From assembly GCA_903922605.1 (NCBI GenBank), contig CAIXUG010000042.1:1-64000 (forward strand): a DNA stretch of 64,000 nucleotides, written 5' to 3'. This DNA is from an uncultured Verrucomicrobiota bacterium (GTDB lineage: Bacteria; Verrucomicrobiota; Verrucomicrobiia; Limisphaerales; UBA9464). This document shows positions 46,319 through 53,559 of the stretch, in pieces. The position numbers and the translations under genes were made by a program. A model generated the notes under the pieces. The model was not told the origin of the DNA and made no database searches. It was given only the letters and a program-made list of their open reading frames with translations. Positions within the stretch are counted from its first letter, which is position 1. Each line of letters begins with the position of its first letter.

Positions 46319-47283
46319 ACCAACCTAAATTGTGAAAGCATCTCCGTGTGTTTTATCTCAGGAGAGAAGCCGTTCTGTTTGGCACGCTCGATGGATAGCT
46401 CCGTCCTGAACCTGCGGTCTGCATGACCATTCTTGGCACGCTTTTCTAGCGCGTCGCGGGTGAACAAGACGTTTTTATTTCGATGGATCTCCGCCAGATG
46501 CTTTCGCTCTGAATCCAATCCGCTGAACCGGTTAATGACTTCCGAGCAATCTAATTCCATCCCAACCCAACGGCGGCCTAATAGTTCTGCAGCGATGTAA
46601 GTTGTTCCAGAGCCCCCAAAGGGGTCGAAGACGCTGTCTCCTTCCTTCGACGCCATGCTGACAACCCGATCAAGCAGTTTCAAAGAAAGCTGGTTGGCTT
46701 TACGATCTTTGTATTTCTGGTGCCGAACGGGTGGAATATCGGACCAGACGTCTGCCAAATTGACACCTGAAGGGTTCATTTTGTCCCGATATCCGCCGTA
46801 ATCTTGCAACTCCCCTCCGCAATGCCGGCAAGTTTTCAAGGGGACACGGTCGGGAGTAAATGTCTTCGGGCGTGGTCCTTTGACGAAGTAAAGTAAGCTG
46901 TAGTTGGACGGATAAAGCCTCCCTTGAATCGGCAGGGAATACTTCATGTCCACAGCGATCCAATGACGGAATGTCAGCCGTTCCATCAAGAACGGTCCCA
47001 AGGCCAGATTCCACTTTGGAAGATTGTAGACAAACAAGGAACCACCAGGCGCAAGCACACGAACCAAATGGCCTAACCAGGCACGGCACCATTCAAGGTA
47101 TTCTGAGTCCGCGACAGAGTCGTTCATCTTCGAAGCGTATTCCTTTCCCAAGTTGAAAGGTGGGTCGGCAAAGATCAAATCCATGGAGTTATCTGCCACT
47201 TTTGGAAGCAGCGACAAACAATCCCCTTCGTGGAGACGTCCAAGGTTTGTTTCCCAGACCGGGGCGGGTAACATAGTCATCAT
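46315..47283 (-). CDS. Beta-class DNA methyltransferase (cognate of BamHI-like enzyme)
   Basis: A 322-aa N6_N4-type DNA methyltransferase. The catalytic motif IV comes first (FADPPFNLGKEY, DPPF at 40-43) and the SAM-binding motif I late (FDPFGGSGTT, 219-228), which is the beta arrangement. A target-recognition region lies between, with an unusual CRHCGG (152-157). It is convergent with the endonuclease gene; both stop codons share the palindrome CTAG (46315-46318). GGAACGAAA precedes ATG 47283; an ATG at 47325 is also possible. It should protect host DNA. DPPF does not settle whether it makes m6A or m4C; BamHI uses an m4C enzyme. Confidence 0.9.
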   Translation of the reverse strand: MMTMLPAPVWETNLGRLHEGDCLSLLPKVADNSMDLIFADPPFNLGKEYASKMNDSVADSEYLEWCRAWLGHLVRVLAPGGSLFVYNLPKWNLALGPFLMERLTFRHWIAVDMKYSLPIQGRLYPSNYSLLYFVKGPRPKTFTPDRVPLKTCRHCGGELQDYGGYRDKMNPSGVNLADVWSDIPPVRHQKYKDRKANQLSLKLLDRVVSMASKEGDSVFDPFGGSGTTYIAAELLGRRWVGMELDCSEVINRFSGLDSERKHLAEIHRNKNVLFTRDALEKRAKNGHADRRFRTELSIERAKQNGFSPEIKHTEMLSQFRLV

Positions 47284-47398
47284 TTTCGTTCCGGTTTGCT
47301 TCTTTGCAAGCCAAAGGTTTCGCAAAGGTTTGGCGTGGTCGAAGGTAGGAAGGTGAAGCGGTAAATTTGGACTGGACCACGCTGCCGGAAGCGCGCCT

Positions 47399-48238
47399 TC
47401 ACAACGTCCGCTCCACCCACTCCATTGTCACCTTCAGCGCGCGTTCGGTGTGCTCCAACTCCGGCTGGAACACGTCGAAGATGTGATTCGCACCGCCGAT
47501 CAGGACGGCTTCGGTGGGATGGCCGGGGGCGAGCTTCAGCAGCTCGGCGTCGCGTTGGGGCAGGAAATCCAGGGAGCCGCGGACGCTCAGGAGTGCGCCG
47601 GGGTATTTGGCGAGCGAGCGGTCGAGATTGATCCCCCGAAAGCTTTCGTAGAATTCGCGATGGGTGGTGATGGTTTTCCAGCCCGGGACGGTTTCTGAGG
47701 CGACGCCGTCGCGGAGGGCCTTTTGGGCGGGGGGACTGTTGGTGAGGCTGGCGTAGGTGTCGCCGCTCGGGCTCGACCACAGGACCAGCGTGCGGAACCA
47801 GTCCGGATGCCGCGCGCCGGTCTCGATGGCCGTGGAGGCGCCGAGGCTCCAGCCCATCGCGCCGAGATGGGTGGCATCCACGCCCGGCTGCTTCACGAGG
47901 AAGGCGCGCGCCGTGGCGGTATCTTCCAGCCGCATGGGGAAGGTGGAGGCAATGTCGGTGCGTTTGCGGTCGCCTTCGCCCCGGAAATTGATCCGCAGGC
48001 TCGCGATGCCCCGGGCCGCGAGTCCCTCGGCGAGACGCTTGGTGAGGTCGCCCGCGCCATCCATGTCGTCGGCGAAGCCATGCAGCAGCAGCATCGTGCG
48101 GCCGTGCCAGCCGGAGTCAGGGGTGAGCCACGCGCCGTTAAGTTCAGGTGTGAGGTCCACGCGCATCTCCGCCGCTCGGGCGGCGAGGCCGGCCAGGAAA
48201 AGGAGGAAGAGGGGAACGATCCGCAGGCGATTCACCAT
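47399..48238 (-). CDS. Exported alpha/beta hydrolase
   Basis: A 279-aa protein with a signal peptide (MVNRLRIVPLFLLFLAGLAA). The fold shows MLLLHGFADDMDGAGDLTKR (oxyanion region), the nucleophile elbow GAMGWSLGASTAI, an acid in VRGSLDFLPQ and His in GGANHIFD. It resembles dienelactone-hydrolase/BAAT-type esterases or peptidases; substrate is unknown. It is a single gene to the right of the restriction-modification island and is back at the high GC of the chromosome. Confidence 0.85.
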   Translation of the reverse strand: MVNRLRIVPLFLLFLAGLAARAAEMRVDLTPELNGAWLTPDSGWHGRTMLLLHGFADDMDGAGDLTKRLAEGLAARGIASLRINFRGEGDRKRTDIASTFPMRLEDTATARAFLVKQPGVDATHLGAMGWSLGASTAIETGARHPDWFRTLVLWSSPSGDTYASLTNSPPAQKALRDGVASETVPGWKTITTHREFYESFRGINLDRSLAKYPGALLSVRGSLDFLPQRDAELLKLAPGHPTEAVLIGGANHIFDVFQPELEHTERALKVTMEWVERTL

Positions 48239-48800
48239 GCGGCTACGTTACGGGGAAGGGCGGGGGCGGGCAGCAGCAAACTTGCGGACGCGTGGAGGGA
48301 GTGCGCATCTTTTCATAGTGGTTGGCCTTGGGCATGAGGAGAGTGGACGGAACAGGGTGGCCGTTCTCCCTCACCCCGGCCCTCCCGCTGGGAGAGGGGG
48401 AATGGTCGTCCGCCGCGCGGCGAAGGCCGGCGCGGGAGTGGCCGGAGAATCTTCCCAGCAGCCACCGGTCTGCCCGGCGAGTCCCTCTCCCAGGGGGAGT
48501 GGGTTAGGGTGTGGGAGAACGGCCTGCATTCACCATGGGCGACCTTCCCTCCGAAGTCAGGGGCTGACCGTAATGAAAAGATGCGCCCATGGAGGGATAG
48601 CAGATGGCCGGCTTGAAGAGGTCGTAGAACGACCGCCTGGCGGCGGTAGCCGTGGGCACGCGCGCGCGTGAGGTTGCGCCGTCGGGGCTGTCTGAGTAAA
48701 GATGGCACCGGCTGAAGCACTGGCCCACCCGGCCTCTGGCTTGCGGGTTGGTTCTGACCTGCCACCGCCGTTAGCGTGACTTTCAATATCCTCTTCTTCC
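48239..48800. other. 562-bp intergenic region with REP-like inverted repeats
   Basis: No gene is supported. It contains the family C inverted repeat (48358-48524) and a degenerate family A half-element near 48625-48660 (GGTCGTAGAACGACC, then GGTAGCCGTGGGC). The last ~100 bp upstream of the pseudopilin show no clear promoter. Open frames through here are low-complexity and overlap repeats. Confidence 0.65.
48358..48524. repeat. REP-like inverted repeat, family C
   Basis: Left arm from GGCCGTTCTCCCTCACCCC (48358) to CTGGGAGAGGG; right arm from CCCTCTCCCAGGGGGAG (48484) to GTGGGAGAACGGCC (48524). The CCTCACCC/CTCTCCC pattern resembles REP sequences known in several Gram-negative genomes. Confidence 0.8.
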
Positions 48801-49601
48801 ATGACCTTCGGACGAACCAAAGTCGTGTGGCTCAAGCCCGCTTCCACACTACGCCTGTCCGCTCGCCGTCACCGCAGTCCATTCAGCCGGAATGCTTTTA
48901 CCCTGATCGAACTGCTGGTGGTCATCGCCATCATTGCGGTCCTGGCCGCCCTTTCGCTGCCGGCCCTGGGGCGTTCGATGCGCCAGGCGCGCCAGGTCCA
49001 ATGCCTCAACAATCTCCGCCAGTTGGGCATCGGCGTTCAAAGTTTCATCGCCAACCGCCACACCTACCCGTCGTATTACGGAGGCACCAACGGTGACAAC
49101 GCCGGCCATTGGTTCGACCAACTGGAACGCGGAGGCCTGGAGCATCGCAGCCCCGCCCCGGATTTCCTTTTCCGGGGTGTTTGGCGCTGTCCTTCGGTTC
49201 CGGGAGGGGAATGTTCCTATGGCTACAACACTTATGGCGTCGCCCCGATCGGCTACAACAGCCCGGAATCATTGAAACCGAACAAGGGCGCGCTGGGCCT
49301 CTATGGCACCTATGATCCGGGTGGCCATTTCATCATTCCCATCGCTGAGTCGGAGGTGGTGGCCCCGGCGGAGATGATGGTGATCGGCGACAGTGTGGTC
49401 CACGCGTTTGACCTCATGCGCCAGGAACTCGGCTATCTGGAAACAAGGGGTGGGACAGCCCGTCATCAGGGCAAGCTCAACGTGGTCTTCGGCGATGGCC
49501 ACGTCGAATCCCCGGGCTTGCGGTCTCTTTTTGAAGATTCCAGCGACGCCGCGCTGAGCCGCTGGAACCGGGATAACCAGCCGCATCGGGATCGGCTGTG
49601 A
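48801..49601 (+). CDS. Type II secretion-like pseudopilin (H-X9-DG type)
   Basis: A 266-aa protein with a long basic leader (~32 aa) and the prepilin signal NAFTLIELLVVIAIIAVLAA. The residue before Phe is Ala, not the usual Gly. A pseudopilin helix follows, then a globular beta part with Tyr/Gly-rich stretches. Near the end RHQGKLNVVFGDGHVE has His, about nine residues, and Asp-Gly, the H-X9-DG sorting-like motif that is abundant in Verrucomicrobia, Planctomycetes and Lentisphaerae. Many copies per genome are usual. Location is the inner membrane or surface. Its stop overlaps a possible GTG start of rlmN. Confidence 0.9.
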   Translation: MTFGRTKVVWLKPASTLRLSARRHRSPFSRNAFTLIELLVVIAIIAVLAALSLPALGRSMRQARQVQCLNNLRQLGIGVQSFIANRHTYPSYYGGTNGDNAGHWFDQLERGGLEHRSPAPDFLFRGVWRCPSVPGGECSYGYNTYGVAPIGYNSPESLKPNKGALGLYGTYDPGGHFIIPIAESEVVAPAEMMVIGDSVVHAFDLMRQELGYLETRGGTARHQGKLNVVFGDGHVESPGLRSLFEDSSDAALSRWNRDNQPHRDRL

Positions 49602-49657
49602 GGATTGCCCTCAACCACGGCTTGGCTTCGGTCGCATTCCCTGTGTGGATAGGGGCC

Positions 49658-50770
49658 GTGTCGCTTGCGCTTGCCGATTGGGAGCCCGCCGACCTGGCGC
49701 AGGAGTTCGTGCGCTGGGGGTACAAACCCAGCCACGCGGCACGGGTGCTGCGGGCGCATTATGCGGGACGTGGCGGAGTCGAGTCCGAGGCCCTGCGTCT
49801 GCCGCAGGGGTTGGGTGAGCGGGTGCGGACGGAACTGGCCGCGAGCGCGGCGATTTTGGCGGTGCGGCAGGTGGCGAGCGATGGCACCGCGAAGCTGCTC
49901 TTGCGGCTGAACGACGGGCGGACGGTCGAGTCGGTGCTGATGCCCGACTTTCGCGAGGACCGGGCGGCGGGGTGCATCTCGTCGCAGGTCGGTTGCGCGA
50001 TGGGCTGCGATTTTTGCGCGACGACCAAGACCGGCTTCGAGCGGAACCTGACGGCCGGCGAAATGGTGGAGCAGTTCCTTGCGCTTCGGCGGGAGGCCAG
50101 TGCGGCCGGGCGGAAGCTCCAGACGATCGTGTTCATGGGCATGGGCGAGCCGCTGCTGAACCTCGACGCCGTGCTCACCGCCGTGCGCCGGCTGGCGGAC
50201 AATGGGCTCGGGGCGCTCGGCTGGCGGCAGATCACGGTGTCCACCGTGGGCATCGTGCCCGGCATCGAGGCGCTCACGGCCACGGGACTGAACTTCAACC
50301 TGGCCGTCTCGCTGCACGCGCCCGATGACGAAACGCGCGCGAAGCTGCTCCCCATGGGGAAACGCTTTGCCATCGCCGACATCCTCGCGGCGGCGGACCG
50401 TTTTCAGTCGAGTCGCGGCCGGCCGGTCACGATCCAGTACTGCCTGCTGGCCGGGGTGAACGACTCCCCTGAGCACGCGCACCGTCTGGCCGATTTGCTT
50501 CGGACGCGCCGCATGCACATCAACCTGCTGCGGTACAATCCGACCGGCCTCAGCCTGCGCGGCGTGGTCTACGAGCCCTCCTCTGAGGAGACCGCCGAAG
50601 CCTTTGTGGCGGTGTTGCGGTCACAGGGCTTGGTGGCGCACTTCCGCCGGTCGCGCGGGCCGGATATTGACGCGGCCTGCGGGCAATTGCGGCGGCGAAG
50701 CGAGAGAAGCCGGGAGGGCGCGGTTCCACCCGCGCCGTTAATTCCTTCGCGCCGGGCTCGTGCGGGTTAA
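49658..50770 (+). CDS. rlmN: 23S rRNA (adenine-2503-C2)-methyltransferase RlmN
   Basis: A 370-aa radical-SAM enzyme that methylates A2503 of 23S rRNA (and A37 of some tRNAs). The [4Fe-4S] cysteines are Cys113, Cys117 and Cys120 (VGCAMGCDFC), preceded by CISSQ. Downstream are FMGMGEPLLNLD, STVGIVPGI and LAVSLHAPDD. The second catalytic Cys is in DIDAACGQL near the C-terminus. After GQL the usual basic tail is replaced by ~25 residues encoded by an inverted-repeat element (50710-50736). GTG 49658 with GGATAGGGG upstream is chosen; GTG 49598 overlapping the pseudopilin stop is the alternative and would add 20 residues. Confidence 0.93.
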   Translation: MSLALADWEPADLAQEFVRWGYKPSHAARVLRAHYAGRGGVESEALRLPQGLGERVRTELAASAAILAVRQVASDGTAKLLLRLNDGRTVESVLMPDFREDRAAGCISSQVGCAMGCDFCATTKTGFERNLTAGEMVEQFLALRREASAAGRKLQTIVFMGMGEPLLNLDAVLTAVRRLADNGLGALGWRQITVSTVGIVPGIEALTATGLNFNLAVSLHAPDDETRAKLLPMGKRFAIADILAAADRFQSSRGRPVTIQYCLLAGVNDSPEHAHRLADLLRTRRMHINLLRYNPTGLSLRGVVYEPSSEETAEAFVAVLRSQGLVAHFRRSRGPDIDAACGQLRRRSERSREGAVPPAPLIPSRRARAG

Positions 50771-50853
50771 CCCAAGGCACCCTTCCTAACTTCTCTTTCC
50801 GGTACGCTCGGCGGGGAAGATTATGGGGCGCGGGTGGAACCGCGCCCTCCCGG
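50710..50853. repeat. Perfect 27-bp inverted repeat, family D, at rlmN 3' end
   Basis: Left arm 50710-50736 (CCGGGAGGGCGCGGTTCC...) and right arm 50827-50853 are exact reverse complements over 27 bp, 90 bp apart. The left arm is inside the rlmN reading frame and encodes SREGAVPPAP. Confidence 0.9.
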
Positions 50854-50931
50854 GTTGGAGCAGATGCGAAGGAGGAGGACACGGTTTCTCTTTTGGTGGG
50901 GACGCCGAGGAAATACCCTGTGACGAACCGC

Positions 50932-52185
50932 ATGAAGCCCACCCGCATCGAGCTGCCGGCGATCCAGAACTGGAGCTGCCATGGCTGTTCGGACTGTTGT
51001 CGCGGCCAGTTGCTCATCACGCTTTCGCCGGAGGAGCAGCAGCGGCTCCAACAGCAACACTGGACCGCCGCCGACGGAGTCGATCCGGCTGCCATCATGG
51101 TGCCGGTGGGGAAGGGTTTTCGACTGGGGCATCAGCAGGACGGCGCCTGCGTGTTTCTTGATCCGGCGGGGCGCTGCCGCATCCATGCGAAGTTTGGCGA
51201 GGCGGCGAAGCCCTTGGCCTGCCGGCTCTATCCATTGGTGATCCATCCGGCAGGGCGGAAGCTCGTGACCGGCCTGCGCTTCAGCTGTCCCTCGGCGGTG
51301 GCCAATCGGGGGCAGCCGCTGTCGGAGCAGGGCCGCGAGGTCCAGAAATTGGCGGCGCTGGTGGTGCCGGCGAATTACACCGAAGGCTTGCCGCCACCGG
51401 TGGCCGCCGGACCGCCGGGTGAGTGGCCGGATTTCCTGCGGTTCGTCCAATGGCTCGACACGACCCTGGCCGTCGCCGACGCGCCCGTGGCGCTCAAGCT
51501 GACGCGCGCGCTGCGTTGGCTGCGCGCGGTGGAGCAGGGCGGCTTCGACCAGATCGGTGGGGCAGGGGCGGACGAGATCCTCGGCGCGCTGGTCCAGAGC
51601 GCGACGCGCAACCAGGCCAACTTGCCCCAACCACCCGAGCCGCCGAGCGGCTTCGGCCGACTCTTCCTGCGCATGATGGTCGTCGAGCATGCGCGTACGA
51701 CCACGGTGAAGGACCTGGCGTCGCCGGGCCGTTACCGGTTGCAAATGCTCTGGGCTAGCCTGCGCTTTGGCGTGGCCGGAAGCCGCACTCCGGCCTTGCG
51801 TCCTGGCCTGAAGCGCGTGCGGTTTGCGGACATTGAGCAGCCCTTCGGTCCGTTGCCGGCGGCGGCCGAGGCCATGCTCACGCGGTTCTTCCGGGTGAAG
51901 ATCCAGAGCCTTCACTTCTGCGGCAGCGCGTTTCATGGACGCCCCCTGATCGCCGGCTTCCAAAATCTGGCCCTGCTGTTCCCGGTGATCGTGTGGCTCA
52001 GCCGCTGGCTCGCCATCAGTGCCGGACGGTCAAGCGTGACCGAGGCCCATGTGGCAGGAGCCATCGCGATGGTAGATTACCATCACGGCTACTCGGCCGA
52101 TCTGCCCGCGCGCGTTCGGCTGCTCAGCCAGCGTGAGGACATTGCGAAGCTGTGTGCGTGGTATGGGGGAGGAGCCAAGTCATAA
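50932..52185 (+). CDS. YkgJ-family cysteine-cluster protein
   Basis: A 417-aa protein with the zinc/iron-chelating YkgJ cysteine cluster near the N-terminus: NWSCHGCSDCCRG, then GACVFLDPAGRCRIH, and ACRLYPLV, with FSCPSA after. The remaining ~280 residues are helical and not recognised. The family is often called Fe-S oxidoreductase but function is not proven. ATG 50932 is chosen; GTG 50920 with AGGA upstream is another possible start. Near the end REDIAKLCAWYGG is repeated as a remnant 560 bp downstream. The stop codon lies inside a strong hairpin (52182-52210). Confidence 0.82.
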   Translation: MKPTRIELPAIQNWSCHGCSDCCRGQLLITLSPEEQQRLQQQHWTAADGVDPAAIMVPVGKGFRLGHQQDGACVFLDPAGRCRIHAKFGEAAKPLACRLYPLVIHPAGRKLVTGLRFSCPSAVANRGQPLSEQGREVQKLAALVVPANYTEGLPPPVAAGPPGEWPDFLRFVQWLDTTLAVADAPVALKLTRALRWLRAVEQGGFDQIGGAGADEILGALVQSATRNQANLPQPPEPPSGFGRLFLRMMVVEHARTTTVKDLASPGRYRLQMLWASLRFGVAGSRTPALRPGLKRVRFADIEQPFGPLPAAAEAMLTRFFRVKIQSLHFCGSAFHGRPLIAGFQNLALLFPVIVWLSRWLAISAGRSSVTEAHVAGAIAMVDYHHGYSADLPARVRLLSQREDIAKLCAWYGGGAKS

Positions 52186-52210
52186 ACTTCCGGCTTTGCC
52201 GGAGGTTTAT
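52182..52210. terminator. Bidirectional terminator-like hairpin
   Basis: ATAAAC-T-TCCGGC-TTT-GCCGGA-G-GTTTAT: a 13-bp stem with one mismatch/wobble position and A/T-rich ends. It overlaps the stop codon of the YkgJ-like gene. Confidence 0.75.
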
Positions 52211-52262
52211 GCCAAAGGAAGATGATGGATCAGAAAGATGGCGTGATGAGGAGGACTGCTGA

Positions 52263-52664
52263 ATGAACGAAGAAAGGAAAACGAGACTTTGGCGCCACTG
52301 TTCTTCAATTTACAGGAACATTTTGGTCCATGTGCTGGAATGGCCGGCGGAACGAGCTGAGCATCTCATAGAAGAACTGAGGCAACAGATGGAGATCGAG
52401 GAAAATGATCCTGACTCATTCGGTTACTTCTTTGACCCGCCGTCTCGGCATATCTGGATGGCTATCGTGGGCGACCTTTACGAAAAAACTAAGAGTGACG
52501 AGGCTGGTCCGTTCCCAATTTACCAGCGACTCGAAAAAGCCATTTCCGGGGGCTTAAACCACTGGGAACTCGACAAGGAGAGTTTCGATTGGGATCAAGC
52601 GAGACTGCGATATCAGAATGAACGCCGGAGGATCGAGGAATGGTTGGCGAGCCTCCCAATTTAG
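52263..52664 (+). CDS. Soluble hypothetical protein, 133 aa
   Basis: Supported by AGGAGG (52249-52254) before ATG 52263 and protein-like composition. It is mostly helical, acidic and rich in Trp (RHCSSIYRNILVHVLEWPAE, MEIEENDPDSFGYFFDPPS, RRRIEEWLASL). No signal peptide or known domain. GC content and codon use are lower than in neighbours. It sits between the end of the YkgJ-like gene and a remnant of the same gene end, so it may have been inserted. Immunity-like or small accessory proteins often look like this, but no role can be assigned. Confidence 0.7.
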   Translation: MNEERKTRLWRHCSSIYRNILVHVLEWPAERAEHLIEELRQQMEIEENDPDSFGYFFDPPSRHIWMAIVGDLYEKTKSDEAGPFPIYQRLEKAISGGLNHWELDKESFDWDQARLRYQNERRRIEEWLASLPI

Positions 52665-52701
52665 CCGGATGCATTTCCAACGGGTGCCTCTGTGCAGACG
52701 A

Positions 52702-52743
52702 CGCGATGATATCGCCAAGCTGTGTGCGTGGTGCGGTGGTTAA
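52702..52743 (+). pseudogene. C-terminal remnant of a YkgJ-like gene
   Basis: The frame RDDIAKLCAWCGG then stop repeats REDIAKLCAWYGG from the end of the YkgJ-like gene (52131-52170). Most differences are at third codon positions, so it looks like the tail of a diverged coding paralog, not a fresh duplication. Nothing else of that paralog is seen. Confidence 0.7.
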
Positions 52744-52793
52744 TTGGCAAAAAAAAGAAGTGCCGCCCTGTTCGCGCCTCCTAACCTCCCACC

Positions 52794-53417
52794 GTGACTC
52801 CGGAAGCACATGCGCATCTCCACAAGGCGGACCCGATCATGCGGCGGCTCATCAAGCAGGTAGGTCCCTGCGAACTGAAGCCGGACCGTCGGCGCTCGCC
52901 TTACGAGGCGCTGGTGCGGGCGGTGGCGCACCAGCAGCTCAATGGCATTGCGGCCGAGACGATCACACGCCGCTTCATCGCGCTCTTCCCAGGCAAACGC
53001 TTTCCGGCACCAGAAGATCTGGCAACGGTGACCGATGAGCAGATTCGCGGGGCGGGTTTCTCCCGGGCCAAGCTGGCCGCGATCCGCGACATCTCGGCCA
53101 AGGCGCTCGATGGCACGGTGCCCACGCGTCGCGTGATTGCGAAGTGGGGTGACGACGAAATCGTGGACCACCTGAGCCAATGCCGTGGCGTCGGCCGCTG
53201 GACCGTGGAGATGTTCCTGATGTTCACGCTGGGACGCCAAGACGTGCTGCCAGTCGACGATTTCGGGGTGCAGAACGGCTTCCGGCTGGCCTACGGACTG
53301 GAAGCCATGCCCAAGCCCAAGGAGCTGTTGGCCTTCGGCGAGAAGTGGCGTCCGCATCGGACCACGGCGGCCTGGTACCTGTGGCGGGCGGTTGATTTGG
53401 CGAAAGCGGCGAAGTGA
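52794..53417 (+). CDS. DNA-3-methyladenine glycosylase (AlkA-type)
   Basis: A 207-aa HhH-GPD base-excision repair enzyme that removes alkylated purines. The helix-hairpin-helix is LSQCRGVGRWTVEMFLM (about 128-143) and the catalytic Asp follows in QDVLPVDDFGV (Asp155/156). Early RSPYEALVRAVAHQQLNGIA and the PAPEDLATVTDEQIRGAGFS segment are typical. It lacks the extra N-terminal domain of E. coli AlkA, as in the shorter AlkA-like group. Start is GTG 52794. It is a single gene. Confidence 0.92.
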   Translation: MTPEAHAHLHKADPIMRRLIKQVGPCELKPDRRRSPYEALVRAVAHQQLNGIAAETITRRFIALFPGKRFPAPEDLATVTDEQIRGAGFSRAKLAAIRDISAKALDGTVPTRRVIAKWGDDEIVDHLSQCRGVGRWTVEMFLMFTLGRQDVLPVDDFGVQNGFRLAYGLEAMPKPKELLAFGEKWRPHRTTAAWYLWRAVDLAKAAK

Positions 53418-53559
53418 GCAGGGTGGCGGAGCAGGGAAGAAAGGGGGCAGGGGTGCAGGAGAGACAAAAAGGAGGAGACGCCAATTTTTGTGAGGTTTGG
53501 CGAGAACTTCCTTCGGCATTCGGCGGGGAAACTGCTAGTCTCAGCCCATACACACACTC

